A stretch of DNA of 64,000 nt, from positions 474,977 to 538,976 of the forward strand of contig NZ_JABFDF010000002.1 of NCBI RefSeq assembly GCF_013403985.1. Reading direction: 5' to 3'. Positions within the stretch are counted from its first letter, which is position 1. The number at the start of each line of letters is the position of its first letter. The DNA is from Winogradskyella ludwigii. Its GTDB lineage: Bacteria; Bacteroidota; Bacteroidia; Flavobacteriales; Flavobacteriaceae. Shown here piece after piece: positions 8,849 to 17,929 of this stretch. Below the pieces are notes generated by a model. It searched no databases. It saw nothing but the letters and a program-made list of their open reading frames with translations, and was not told the DNA's origin. The position numbers and the translations under genes were made by a program.

Positions 8849-10126
8849 ATGCTTTTAAAGGTTGTCAAAAATACAGTTTTATTCTCTATAATAATTGGGA
8901 TTTGTGTTGTAACATTTTCATGCGGCAATAGAGTGAAGCAAGATGATGGAAGCTCCAAGTTTAAGGACTTAGCAGACAACAGTACTTCTACTGTTTACAA
9001 CGTAAAGAACAAAGTAGAGAAACCAATTATTGTTGGAGCCAATAGAACTCCATCCTATTTACCCTTATTAAAAGGAAAACGTGTGGCTGTGGTTGCTAAT
9101 CAGACGAGTGTAGTTTTTAAAGCTGAAAACTATACGCATATCGTAGATTCATTATTAAGCCTGAATATTGACATAAAGAAAGTATTTTCTCCTGAACATG
9201 GGTTTAGAGGTACTGCAGACGCTGGTGAATTGGTAAAAGATGGTAAAGACACTAAAACGGGTTTAGCCATTTACTCACTGCATGGTAAACATAAAAAACC
9301 AACTAAAGCACAGCTTGAAGATGTAGATATCATGATTTTTGATATTCAGGATGTTGGTGTTCGATTTTACACTTACATTTCTACATTACATTATATTATG
9401 GAAGCTTGTGCAGAACAAAACATTAAGCTTTTAATTTTAGATCGTCCAAATCCAAATGGAAATTATATTGATGGTCCTATTTTAGAAAAAAAGCACAGTA
9501 GTTTTTTAGGTATGCATCCTATTCCTTTGGTTCATGGTATGACCATTGGCGAGTATGCAAAAATGATTAATGGTGAAGCGTGGTTAACTAATGGAATCGC
9601 TTGTGATATTACTATTGTTGAAATGGAACATTATAATCATAATAGAACTTATAGCTTAGCCCTTAGACCATCTCCAAATTTACCAAACGATCAATCTATT
9701 GAGCTATATCCTAGTTTAGGCTTGTTTGAAGGCACCAACATCAATGCTGGTAGAGGAACAGAATTTCAGTTTCAGCGTTATGGAGCTCCATTTTTAGATA
9801 AGAATCATTATACTTTTAAGTATACTCCTGTTCCTAATTTTGGGTCTAAACATCCAAAACATGAAAATGAAGTTTGTTATGGCGTCGATTTATCTAAAGT
9901 ACAAGCAGAACGTCATTTTACGTTGAAGTATATTATGGATGCATACAATCATGCCACTGATAAAACTAAAGTATTTAATACGGCTAATTTTACCACGCAT
10001 GCAGGAACTGCAACATTGCAAAAACAAATTGAAGCGGGTTTGAGTGAAGCTGAAATTAAAGCGACTTGGAAAAACGACTTAGAGGCTTATAAAAAAGTAA
10101 GAAACAAGTATTTACTTTATAAATAA
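8849..10126 (+). CDS. namZ: Exo-beta-N-acetylmuramidase NamZ-like lipoprotein (DUF1343)
   Basis: A 425-residue protein with a hydrophobic N-terminus ending in a lipobox (VVTFSC, Cys25), so it is probably an outer-membrane or periplasmic lipoprotein. The body matches DUF1343: VAVVANQTSVV, KVFSPEHGFRG, DVDIMIFDIQDVGVRFYTY, LLILDRPNPNGN and LVHGMTIGEYA. Characterised members (NamZ) remove N-acetylmuramic acid from the non-reducing end of peptidoglycan fragments, so a role in wall recycling is likely. It is divergently transcribed from the LolC/E-like permease. Confidence 0.87.
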   Translation: MLLKVVKNTVLFSIIIGICVVTFSCGNRVKQDDGSSKFKDLADNSTSTVYNVKNKVEKPIIVGANRTPSYLPLLKGKRVAVVANQTSVVFKAENYTHIVDSLLSLNIDIKKVFSPEHGFRGTADAGELVKDGKDTKTGLAIYSLHGKHKKPTKAQLEDVDIMIFDIQDVGVRFYTYISTLHYIMEACAEQNIKLLILDRPNPNGNYIDGPILEKKHSSFLGMHPIPLVHGMTIGEYAKMINGEAWLTNGIACDITIVEMEHYNHNRTYSLALRPSPNLPNDQSIELYPSLGLFEGTNINAGRGTEFQFQRYGAPFLDKNHYTFKYTPVPNFGSKHPKHENEVCYGVDLSKVQAERHFTLKYIMDAYNHATDKTKVFNTANFTTHAGTATLQKQIEAGLSEAEIKATWKNDLEAYKKVRNKYLLYK

Positions 10127-10136
10127 GTTATCTAGA

Positions 10137-11069
10137 CTACTCTTTAGTTATAGTATTTAACGCATTAATCCTATTCTGACTCTTAAGAATTTTTATTAGC
10201 ACATCTGGGTAGTCTGTAATAATACCATCGACATTCCAAGCTATCATTTGTTTCAGATCTTCTTCTTCGTTTACAGTCCAAGGAATAACCTGAAAACCTT
10301 TACCTTGATAACTATTCACAGATTCTGCTGTTAATAATATAAAATATGGACTTATAATTTCTGGTTTAAAAGACAACGACTTAAGTTTCTTTTCAATCGC
10401 TTCATTATCGTCAATGAGTAAAGCGACTTCCATTTTTGGAGATTGCTTTTTTATTTCTTCAAGGATTTTAACATCAAAAGATTGAAGGTTCACACGCGTA
10501 AGCATATCATTCTTAATAATCTCGTCTAAAACTAATTTTACATAGGCTTTTGGCTGTGGCGTAAAAATGCCATAATAATCGGATTCAGATTTGATTTCTA
10601 TATTAAATTTAACGTCTGAATTCTTCGTTTTCGCCATATCAAAAACTTCAGATAATAAAGGCTTGTAAGTATTTAGTTTTTCTTGTTGCGGATAAGTTGG
10701 GTGAAATTTTGTGCCACAATCAAATTGTTTAATTTCATCATAATTCATTTTAAACAAATTATAATGCGGCTCTAATGAATATGGAATGCTTAGACCTTTT
10801 GGATTGTAACAAATTACAGGATTCATATAAGGTTCATGCGAAACCACAACCTTATGGTCTTTTGAAATTACGATATCTAACTCTAATGTATTTACGCCAA
10901 TATCAATCGCTTTTTCGAATGCTGGCAACGAATTCTCTGGCAACAAACCTCTGCATCCTCTGTGACCTTGAATATCAATTTGTTTATTTGAACTGCAACT
11001 CATACAAAGTAGTATTAAAGCGATAATTGCATTAGTTTTCTTTATCTGCAGAAATCGTTTGTTGATCAT
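10137..11069 (-). CDS. Glycerophosphodiester phosphodiesterase family lipoprotein
   Basis: A 310-residue protein with a signal sequence ending in a lipobox (LLCMSC, Cys25). The GDPD domain starts with IQGHRGCRGLLPENS, which holds the catalytic HRG and the metal-ligand glutamate, followed by NTLELDIVISKDHKVVVSHEP with the second acidic pair and the second histidine. The C-terminal VIPWTVNEEEDLKQMIAWNVDGIITDYPD is also typical. It would hydrolyse glycerophosphodiesters to glycerol-3-phosphate plus an alcohol outside the cytoplasm. Its start overlaps the last 38 nt of the upstream sterol-desaturase remnant, and its 3' end faces the muramidase gene 10 nt away. Confidence 0.88.
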   Translation of the reverse strand: MINKRFLQIKKTNAIIALILLCMSCSSNKQIDIQGHRGCRGLLPENSLPAFEKAIDIGVNTLELDIVISKDHKVVVSHEPYMNPVICYNPKGLSIPYSLEPHYNLFKMNYDEIKQFDCGTKFHPTYPQQEKLNTYKPLLSEVFDMAKTKNSDVKFNIEIKSESDYYGIFTPQPKAYVKLVLDEIIKNDMLTRVNLQSFDVKILEEIKKQSPKMEVALLIDDNEAIEKKLKSLSFKPEIISPYFILLTAESVNSYQGKGFQVIPWTVNEEEDLKQMIAWNVDGIITDYPDVLIKILKSQNRINALNTITKE

Positions 11070-11454
11070 AATTTTGAAATGGTTGTTTAAGTAGCTCTTT
11101 TATATTACTGTTTTTAACCTCATCTGGAAAAACATCAACAGCATAAATCAACTTTTCACGATCCATATACCAATAGGTGCCAAGCATACGATCCCAAATA
11201 CTAAAAATATTTCCAAAGTTTGAATCTGTATATGGCAATCTATAATGGTGATGATTTTTTTGCATGTCTAGTGAGATAATGACATTTGCTGTGTGTAAAA
11301 AAACAAATTAGGAATAACATGTTTCCATTTATTATATTTAAAATTAAATAATGGCAAACCACCTTTTAACAACCAAAAAAGTAAAACTTCCAACCAAAAT
11401 AAGACTTCGAAGAGACGAAGTAATGGTTTCGAAATATGTGATAATACTTTCCAA
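11032..11454 (-). pseudogene. Decayed sterol desaturase / fatty acid hydroxylase family gene
   Basis: The last 77 codons (11032-11265) read as the C-terminus of the sterol desaturase family: QKNHHHYRLPYTDSNFGN, IFSIWDRMLGTYWY and a conserved tail DVFPDE. Reading upstream, the frame extends through HTANVIISLDM and then stops. A second frame gives FWLLKGGLPLFNFKYNKW and HVIPNLFF, and a third gives LESIITYFETITSSLRSL from a TTG at 11454. Together these are the N-terminus, a middle fragment and the C-terminus of one protein. The frameshift lies in a T run (TTTTTT) near 11378, and most of the catalytic membrane core with its histidine clusters is missing between NLFF and HTANV. The gene cannot make an active enzyme. 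Confidence 0.8.
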
Positions 11455-11459
11455 TAATT

Positions 11460-12359
11460 TTACGAATTAAGGTTGATAAGCAATTGTGCTTTCTTCAAAT
11501 TTACTGAAGAAATTTGAGACTTCCATTGTTCTGCATTAGTATCATCACCTAAAATACTATACGCTGTGTAATATAAGAAAGCTACAAATGATAAGTTATT
11601 TTCCTCCACATTTTCTGCATCCATTCTATTTAATTGTCGTAATACTTTTCTAGCACTTGAGGTAATTAAATTGGCCTGAATCTTTAAAAGCACTGCACGT
11701 TGCGATAGTTTTAGTTGATCTTCACTTGGATTTAATGAAATAAGTTCTTCTGCTTCTTCTAAATAAATCTGAGATAAATTAATAACTTCTGCTCTTACGT
11801 CTTTTTTTACATACATAGAAAAATCTAGATATTTAGAAGCTAAAAAATAAGTAGAATAAAAATCCTTATTAATTTTATAACCTTGTAATTCATTAGAAAC
11901 AAACTCTGTAGTTAATCCATAATTTTGAATTATTGTAGTGATATTTTGATAGTTTACAAAATGTGTTGAACTATTTAAAATATTACCATTGATATCCATA
12001 ATTTTAATAGAATCATCGTTAAACTTATCTATATAACTTTGTTTTCGTTTCCCCTTAATCTTTAAAAACAAATCGGCATACTGATCCTCGTTTACAATGA
12101 CAGGCACAAAATGTTTCCAAATTAATGGACTAATAGCTTCGTCTTCAAACAAATTTTCGATTAAAAGAGTCCTACCATTAGTGTCATTTACTAAAACAGG
12201 ATATTCATAGTTTGTAGTGTCTTCCCAGACCATTAAAACCATCTTATTCTGTACTGCCGCTAAATCTTGAGCAACATCTAAACTTGTCATCCATGCTTGT
12301 GCATTAGAAACAGTAATTGAACCGAAGACAAAAAGTATAATTATAATAATATTTTTCAT
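11460..12359 (-). CDS. Secreted protein with thioredoxin-like N-terminal region
   Basis: A 299-residue protein with a clear signal peptide (ends near SNAQA). The following segment (about 22-150) resembles thioredoxin-fold proteins of the Thioredoxin_7/DUF255 kind (AQDLAAVQNKMVLMVWED, then FVPVIVNEDQ and IKIMDINGN), but it has no CXXC motif, so it is not an active oxidoreductase. The C-terminal half is predicted helical (YLEEAEELISLNPSEDQLK and following). The function is unknown. It ends 6 nt before the sterol-desaturase remnant. Confidence 0.6.
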   Translation of the reverse strand: MKNIIIIILFVFGSITVSNAQAWMTSLDVAQDLAAVQNKMVLMVWEDTTNYEYPVLVNDTNGRTLLIENLFEDEAISPLIWKHFVPVIVNEDQYADLFLKIKGKRKQSYIDKFNDDSIKIMDINGNILNSSTHFVNYQNITTIIQNYGLTTEFVSNELQGYKINKDFYSTYFLASKYLDFSMYVKKDVRAEVINLSQIYLEEAEELISLNPSEDQLKLSQRAVLLKIQANLITSSARKVLRQLNRMDAENVEENNLSFVAFLYYTAYSILGDDTNAEQWKSQISSVNLKKAQLLINLNS

Positions 12360-12410
12360 AAGATGGTTTTAAGCCTATTTGTATCAAAAATTATTCCGAA
12401 GGTTGTTCTT

Positions 12411-12905
12411 TTACTTCTGAATTCTCTTTTTCATTTCTTCAACAATATTATACGCTGCAGGACAAATAGCAACATTCTTTAACGTTAAATTAGAGATTTG
12501 CTGAAACTTTTTACGGTCTGTATGTGGAAATTCACTGCAAGCTTTTGGGCGAACATCATAAATAGAACAATAATTATCTGCTCCTAAAAATGTACACGGA
12601 ACCGATTGCAACACATAATCGTTCTCGTCATCTAAATGCAAATACGTTTCAATAAACTGCTGCTCTTTCATTTTGAAAAATTTAGCAATACGTTGTATAT
12701 CCTTTGGCGTAAACAAAGGGCCTGTTGTTTTACAACAATTAGCACAGTCTAAACAATCTGTACGTTCAAATTCTTCTTCATGCAATTCTTGCATTAGATA
12801 ATCTAACTGCTTTGGTGGTTTCTTTTTTAGCTTCGTAAAAAAGGTTTTATTCTCCTTATGCTTATCTTTGGCGAGCTTTGGAAGGTTATTTAATTGATCT
12901 TGCAT
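12411..12905 (-). CDS. YkgJ family cysteine-cluster protein
   Basis: A 164-residue cytoplasmic protein with the YkgJ (zinc- or iron-chelating) pattern: DCLDCANCCKTTGPLF, then CTFLGADNYCSIYDVRPKAC and SEFPHTD, and a final ICPAAY cysteine. The spaced cysteines suggest a bound Zn2+ or Fe-S cluster, but the reaction is unknown for most members. It is divergent from the methyltransferase gene at 12977 with about 70 nt between them. Confidence 0.85.
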   Translation of the reverse strand: MQDQLNNLPKLAKDKHKENKTFFTKLKKKPPKQLDYLMQELHEEEFERTDCLDCANCCKTTGPLFTPKDIQRIAKFFKMKEQQFIETYLHLDDENDYVLQSVPCTFLGADNYCSIYDVRPKACSEFPHTDRKKFQQISNLTLKNVAICPAAYNIVEEMKKRIQK

Positions 12906-12976
12906 AAAACAAATTTAATTAAAGTTCTCGATACAATTTCGATAAAAATTGAAATCACGCAAACTGACGACCAACT

Positions 12977-13675
12977 ATGAATAAAGATCTCTTCGGAAAA
13001 GCATTATTAGACTACCAAAACGAAAATTACACAGAAGATCTTATTACTTCAACTAGTATTTCAGATGAAGATGCCTTACCACTTCCCTATTTATTTAGAG
13101 CATATTCTGAAATGCCTAAATTGGAACAAAAAGCTTTAAAATTAGCAAAAGGACATGTTTTGGATGTTGGTTGTGGTTCAGGAATTCATGCATTATGGTT
13201 ACAAGATAAAGACCTAAAAGTTAAAGCTATTGACAACTCTAAAGGTGCGATTGAAGTCGCAAAAAAACGTGGTATTCTTAATGCGGAATTAAAACCACTT
13301 TTAGAGGAAACCGAAACGTTTGACACCATTTTGCTATTGATGAATGGTACAGGAATTTTTCAAGAGTTATCTGAAGTTTCTACCTATTTGAAGCATTTAA
13401 AATCACTTTTAAATCCTGATGGTCAAATTTTAATTGACTCTTCTGATATATCATATATGTATGAAGATGAAGATGGTGGCATGTGGCTAGATCTTAACCA
13501 AGGTTATCCTGGTGAATTAGATTATTTCTTGTCTTATAAAGGAGAAAAAGAAGTCCCTATGAAATGGTTATATCTCGATTTTGAAACCTTGAAAACAGCG
13601 TGTTTAACAGTTGGTTTGAAGTGTGATAAAGTTATGGATGGAGAGCATTTTGATTATTTGGCAAACCTCTATTAA
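12977..13675 (+). CDS. Class I SAM-dependent methyltransferase
   Basis: A 232-residue soluble protein. The SAM-binding glycine loop is VLDVGCGSGIHAL (about 61-73), followed by the acidic end of strand 2 in KVKAIDNS and the motif IV region DTILLLMNGTG. The C-terminal part (LLNPDGQILIDSSD) follows the Methyltransf_25/11 pattern. There is no NPPY-type motif, so a small molecule or protein substrate is as likely as nucleic acid. Its stop codon overlaps the end of the convergent gene by 4 nt. Confidence 0.82.
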   Translation: MNKDLFGKALLDYQNENYTEDLITSTSISDEDALPLPYLFRAYSEMPKLEQKALKLAKGHVLDVGCGSGIHALWLQDKDLKVKAIDNSKGAIEVAKKRGILNAELKPLLEETETFDTILLLMNGTGIFQELSEVSTYLKHLKSLLNPDGQILIDSSDISYMYEDEDGGMWLDLNQGYPGELDYFLSYKGEKEVPMKWLYLDFETLKTACLTVGLKCDKVMDGEHFDYLANLY

Positions 13676-14349
13676 AGACAACTAGAATTATAAAACTTTA
13701 CAATTTCTTGTAAATCTTCCTTCTTATACGCTTTAGTATCAATTTTATTTTGAAGCAGAGGACAGTCGCTAAAATATTCCATAGCTCTTTTTCTAAACGA
13801 TTTAGTTAAACTCACCTGATTGAACATCTTTGGAGTTTCGCCTTCTTTTAAAATTAAAACTTGATTATGACTTCCCATATAACCAGGATTGTAAACAGGA
13901 ACACTATTAGGCGCACCTGTTGCAGGCGTCCAAGATCCACCTGATTGCACTGCTACTGTTCTGCCAACTAATTTTAAAGGCCCATCTATCATTAATTCTG
14001 CAAAACCCATTTTGGTTTGTTTCTTATTTAAATAAATAGGAATAAAAGTTTCTACTCTAGTTTTTTTAATACGCTCCTTGTTTACGCGCTCTTTATATGT
14101 AATTGTAAAAACAATACTATCAATTTCTTCAGGCTTATATTTAGATTTCTTAGATTTTTTATCAGTTCTAAATTTAAGTTGTTCTTTTTTTAAATTGATA
14201 GCATCAGACATCATAGGAATAGTTGCCAAACCTATTAACGTTTTGTCATTTTTTAAATACACGACAGCTTCTGTCCAACCGTATTGCGCAAATGCAATAT
14301 TTGAACACCATATAAAACAACATAAAATAAAAATAGATTTCTTTATCAT
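13672..14349 (-). CDS. Secreted protein of unknown function
   Basis: A 225-residue protein with a signal peptide cut after about residue 21 (NIAFAQYGW). The mature part is lysine-rich and probably beta-rich (TEAVVYLKNDKTLIGLATIP, EEIDSIVFTI, KMGFAELMIDGPLKLVGR). It has two cysteines near the end. I do not recognise a family with certainty. It is probably periplasmic or envelope-associated. It lies 9 nt downstream of the amidohydrolase gene and may be cotranscribed with it. Confidence 0.6.
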   Translation of the reverse strand: MIKKSIFILCCFIWCSNIAFAQYGWTEAVVYLKNDKTLIGLATIPMMSDAINLKKEQLKFRTDKKSKKSKYKPEEIDSIVFTITYKERVNKERIKKTRVETFIPIYLNKKQTKMGFAELMIDGPLKLVGRTVAVQSGGSWTPATGAPNSVPVYNPGYMGSHNQVLILKEGETPKMFNQVSLTKSFRKRAMEYFSDCPLLQNKIDTKAYKKEDLQEIVKFYNSSCL

Positions 14350-14358
14350 TACTAAAAA

Positions 14359-15978
14359 TTATTGATCCTCTCCACCTACAACAGTTTTCAACACCTTAAT
14401 ATTAGGAATCTTTTTAGCAGCAACTGTCATAATATCTTGATCTAAGATAATAAAATCTGCCAACTTTCCAACTTCAATACTTCCTTTTTCATCTTCTTCA
14501 AAATTAGAATAGGCCGCCCAAATAGTCATCCCTTTTAAGGTTTCTTCTCTAGTTAAAACATTTTCCATTTGAAAACCACCTTCTGGAAATCCTTCTAAAT
14601 CTTGTCTTGCAACTGCAGCATAAAAGGTTAAAAACGGACTTACACGCTCTACAGGAAAATCGGTTCCTAAAGCGACTTTTCCGTAGGCTTCTAATAGTTG
14701 TTTGTATGCATAAGCGCCTTTTATACGCTCTTCTCCTACTCTATCTTCTGCCCAATACATATCGCTTGTGGCATGTGTTGGTTGTATAGATGGCATTACA
14801 TTTTTATACAGCTCAAAATCTTCAGGTGAAACAATTTGAGCATGCTCTACTCTCCAACGTCTATCTTCTTTTCCTGATAAGACTTTATTATAGGTTTGTA
14901 AAACGGCATGATTTGCAGAATCTCCAATAGCATGTGTATTCATTTGAAATTCAGAATTGGCAATACGTTCTGCTGATGCTTTTAAAGTTTCTAAATCTGT
15001 AACCATTAAACCCAAATGACCAGGTTTATCAGAATACGATTCTCGTAACATAGCACCTCGAGATCCTAAGGCACCATCTGCATAAAACTTGAATGAGCGT
15101 ACATTTAGATAATCTGTTTTAGTAATCCCTTTATCTAAAAAGTAATCCAAATTATCCTCAGACGCGGACACCATAGCATAAATACGCATTTTTAAATCTC
15201 CGGATTTCTGAAGACTATCAATAAGTTCAATAGCTTCTTTATTTAATCCGGCATCATCAACAGTAGTTAAGCCCAAATCAAAACATATTTTTTGTGCTTC
15301 TAATAAAGCATTAGTCACATCGTTTCTTGTGGGTTGTGGCCAATGTTGCATTACTAACATTTCTGCATTATCAACTAAAACCCCTGTGAGTTCACCATTC
15401 TCTACAACGACTTCTCCACCTTCAATTTTACTATTTACGGTTACATTTCCTAAATCTAAAGCGGCTTGATTTGCTAATATAGCATGACCATCGATACGTG
15501 TTAAAGCAATTGGTGTATTTGGATATAAGTTATCTAAAAGCTTCTTATTTGGAAATTCTTTTTCTTCCCAATCATTTTGATCCCAACCTCTTCCTAAAAT
15601 AAATTTATTATTTCTTTCATTCTGAAAATCTAGAACACGTTTTACAACATCCTCAAAACTTTTTGTCCCAACTAAATCTACTGCTTGTTGATTAAAACCT
15701 AATCCTAAAAAGTGGCAATGAGCATCAATAAATCCGGGAACAATAGTTTTGCCTTCGGCATTAATGGTATCTATAGCTTTGTATTTATTATCAATTTCAG
15801 AGGTCGTACCAACAGCTATTATTTTTCCATCTTTTACAGCAAATGATTCCGCTTTACTAAAAGCATCATCAACCGTATATATGTTTGCATTTGTAACAAT
15901 TAAATCAGCTTGTTGTTTGTTTTCTTGACAAGCAAAAATGGTAATTAGTGCTAGGATTGTGAATAGTTTTTTTCTCAT
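14359..15978 (-). CDS. Amidohydrolase lipoprotein (YtcJ-like, Amidohydro_3)
   Basis: A 539-residue protein. The N-terminus is a signal peptide with a lipobox (TIFACQ, Cys17), so the enzyme is lipid-anchored. The domain starts with LIVTNANIYTVDDAF, and the metal-binding HxH is in PGFIDAHCHFLG (His87, His89). Further metal-site regions are FKFYADGALGSRGAML (about 297-312), NTHAIGDSAN and the HAQIV motif, and a final aspartate in LGTDFPV. This is the Amidohydro_3 layout of YtcJ-type hydrolases, which cleave amide or related bonds; the substrate is unknown. It may share a transcript with the downstream secreted protein gene. Confidence 0.88.
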   Translation of the reverse strand: MRKKLFTILALITIFACQENKQQADLIVTNANIYTVDDAFSKAESFAVKDGKIIAVGTTSEIDNKYKAIDTINAEGKTIVPGFIDAHCHFLGLGFNQQAVDLVGTKSFEDVVKRVLDFQNERNNKFILGRGWDQNDWEEKEFPNKKLLDNLYPNTPIALTRIDGHAILANQAALDLGNVTVNSKIEGGEVVVENGELTGVLVDNAEMLVMQHWPQPTRNDVTNALLEAQKICFDLGLTTVDDAGLNKEAIELIDSLQKSGDLKMRIYAMVSASEDNLDYFLDKGITKTDYLNVRSFKFYADGALGSRGAMLRESYSDKPGHLGLMVTDLETLKASAERIANSEFQMNTHAIGDSANHAVLQTYNKVLSGKEDRRWRVEHAQIVSPEDFELYKNVMPSIQPTHATSDMYWAEDRVGEERIKGAYAYKQLLEAYGKVALGTDFPVERVSPFLTFYAAVARQDLEGFPEGGFQMENVLTREETLKGMTIWAAYSNFEEDEKGSIEVGKLADFIILDQDIMTVAAKKIPNIKVLKTVVGGEDQ

Positions 15979-16108
15979 GGCGATTCTATTATGTTTTTAT
16001 GTATCCGTGAATCTTAGCTATCCTTCTTATCGTTTTGACTATAAAAATATGTCAATTCGAATTTATAAAACTGATATTACTAGAAGTGACGAACATTGTA
16101 AAAATAAG

Positions 16109-16137
16109 AAAAGCGCTCCAAATTGGAACGCTTTTCA
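16109..16137 (-). terminator. Terminator of the barrel operon
   Basis: The arms GAAAAGCG (16109-16116) and CGCTTTTC (16129-16136), extended by TCC/GGA pairs, form a hairpin about 35 nt past the stop codon of the gene ending at 16170. A-rich sequence before the left arm gives U-rich RNA on the minus strand. Confidence 0.7.
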
Positions 16138-16169
16138 TTTATAACAATAAGATGACCTTATAATTCTTT

Positions 16170-17894
16170 TTAAAAATCAAACTGATACGTTGCTCCTGCA
16201 AGAACTTGAATACCCTGTACAGGATAATCCATCCAGCGTTCATAATTTTGACTAGCAATGTTGTTTGCTTTACCAAAAACAGATAACTGATCGTTTATTT
16301 TATAACCAACGTGTGCATTAATATCAAAATAACTCTCTAGAGAGACTGTAGAAACCGCATTATTAAGTGAATTAAGTTCATCTACAAAAATTCTCTGATC
16401 CTTACGCTCTCCTACGAAGAACAAACTTGAGCCTGCAAACCATTGTTCAGAAATTTGATAATCTATAAACAGAGATGCTGTAAGATCTGGCATATTCCAA
16501 GCCTCAGCTTGATTATCTGTACTGTAACTAAAATATTCTCCTTTTATACCTAAAGTAAAATTTCTATTGAAATCTACATTTAATTCTCCAGCTATTGAAA
16601 TTGTTGAAACATCATCATATACAACATTAAATGAATTACCATATTGATATTCTGTTAATGGTGCATTTGAAGCTGTGTTTGATTTATACATTGCTTTACC
16701 TTGTTCTGCATAATAATTAGCTTTTAAATTGTAACCAATAGTGTTAGTCAGCTTTCCTTTTATCCCTAAAAATGTTTTGTATTGCTGATTGGTTGGCGTG
16801 ATAAATAAAGATGGTGATACAAATGGATTTTCGTTAGCAAAATCATAATAAGAATTCTGAATTAAGCCTCCTTTTAGTCCTCCATAAGCAATTAACAATT
16901 CGTCTACTAAACGGTAAGAAGCTTCAATATTAGGATAAATATAAAATTTACTATCGCTGAATTCAGTATCCTTCAGATAGACTAATTTCACACCTAAGTC
17001 TAAGGTTAAATCGTCTTGAGACATTTGGTATGATGGTGCAAAACCAAAGGTGATATTCCCATAATTAATATCACTTGTATTATTAAAATTCCTATCAAAA
17101 GAACCACTGATGTAATCTATAGAAAATTCTGCATTTATAGTTTCATCTTGCACAGGCACATCAAAACTAGTCTTAGCGACTAATCTGTTTTCTGCAGAAT
17201 CTTGAATATCTCCAAAACGTCTAAAACGAAGACTTGCATCTTTAACAATAGCATCTTCAAAATCTATTTTACCACCAACATAAAAGTCGTTATACGTTTG
17301 GCCTGCATCTATATCATTAATGACATCTTCTGCATAATAATCTTGAGGCACTCCATACCAATTATAAGTTAATAAATTAAAGCCTCCATCTACTTGCCAA
17401 GTAAAATCTCTATCACTTTTTTTATAATAGGCATTTAACTTAGTTTTTGAAAAATCATCATCCAATAGCACATCATCAATACCACCTTGAGACGAATGGT
17501 GACTGAAATATCCACCAACATTTTCGTTTCTACTTAATTCATGGTTTAAATAAACTTCACCTAAAATAGTGGTGTAAGTTCCTACACCTAACGATGCGTA
17601 ATTATCGTATAATTTTATCGCTTTGGCTTTATCAACGGTTGCTGCTTTTCCTTTAGCTGGTGTAAACGTAGATGCCACAGGGATTGAGAAAATATTGTAT
17701 TTTATTTCCTTTTTCTTAACGGCATTTGAATCGTTCAATTTTGGATTATCTTTAATCTTAAAGGCATCTGAAATTGTTGGTGTATATGGTTTTATAACGT
17801 TAACCGTTTGGTCTGCTATGGTATCTTTTTCTTGAGCATTACTAAAAGTTAAACTTAAAGCGAAAATTACTAAGATTATATATTTAATTTTCAT
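16170..17894 (-). CDS. Outer-membrane beta-barrel protein (TonB-receptor-like, no plug domain)
   Basis: A 574-residue protein with a signal peptide (ends near FSNAQ). A short periplasmic N-terminal region contains VNVIKPYTPTISDAFKIKD, and residues about 95-574 consist of alternating aromatic beta strands ending in an aromatic residue (VLAGATYQFDF), as in outer-membrane barrels. The C-terminal region (INAHVGYKINDQLSVFGKAN and following) looks like the end of a TonB-dependent receptor, but no plug domain or TonB box is visible. It is the last gene of a run TPR protein, lipoprotein, barrel, with 35-62 nt gaps. A transport or assembly role with the TPR protein is inference. Confidence 0.78.
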   Translation of the reverse strand: MKIKYIILVIFALSLTFSNAQEKDTIADQTVNVIKPYTPTISDAFKIKDNPKLNDSNAVKKKEIKYNIFSIPVASTFTPAKGKAATVDKAKAIKLYDNYASLGVGTYTTILGEVYLNHELSRNENVGGYFSHHSSQGGIDDVLLDDDFSKTKLNAYYKKSDRDFTWQVDGGFNLLTYNWYGVPQDYYAEDVINDIDAGQTYNDFYVGGKIDFEDAIVKDASLRFRRFGDIQDSAENRLVAKTSFDVPVQDETINAEFSIDYISGSFDRNFNNTSDINYGNITFGFAPSYQMSQDDLTLDLGVKLVYLKDTEFSDSKFYIYPNIEASYRLVDELLIAYGGLKGGLIQNSYYDFANENPFVSPSLFITPTNQQYKTFLGIKGKLTNTIGYNLKANYYAEQGKAMYKSNTASNAPLTEYQYGNSFNVVYDDVSTISIAGELNVDFNRNFTLGIKGEYFSYSTDNQAEAWNMPDLTASLFIDYQISEQWFAGSSLFFVGERKDQRIFVDELNSLNNAVSTVSLESYFDINAHVGYKINDQLSVFGKANNIASQNYERWMDYPVQGIQVLAGATYQFDF

Positions 17895-17929
17895 GTGTAT
17901 TATTTTGATTTGATTGAAACTATCTAACT

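Noticed and set aside
11032..11265. Functional 77-residue protein
   Set aside because: It is the C-terminus of a sterol desaturase whose other pieces are found upstream in other frames; the ATG is an internal methionine of the ancestral protein (LDMQKN).
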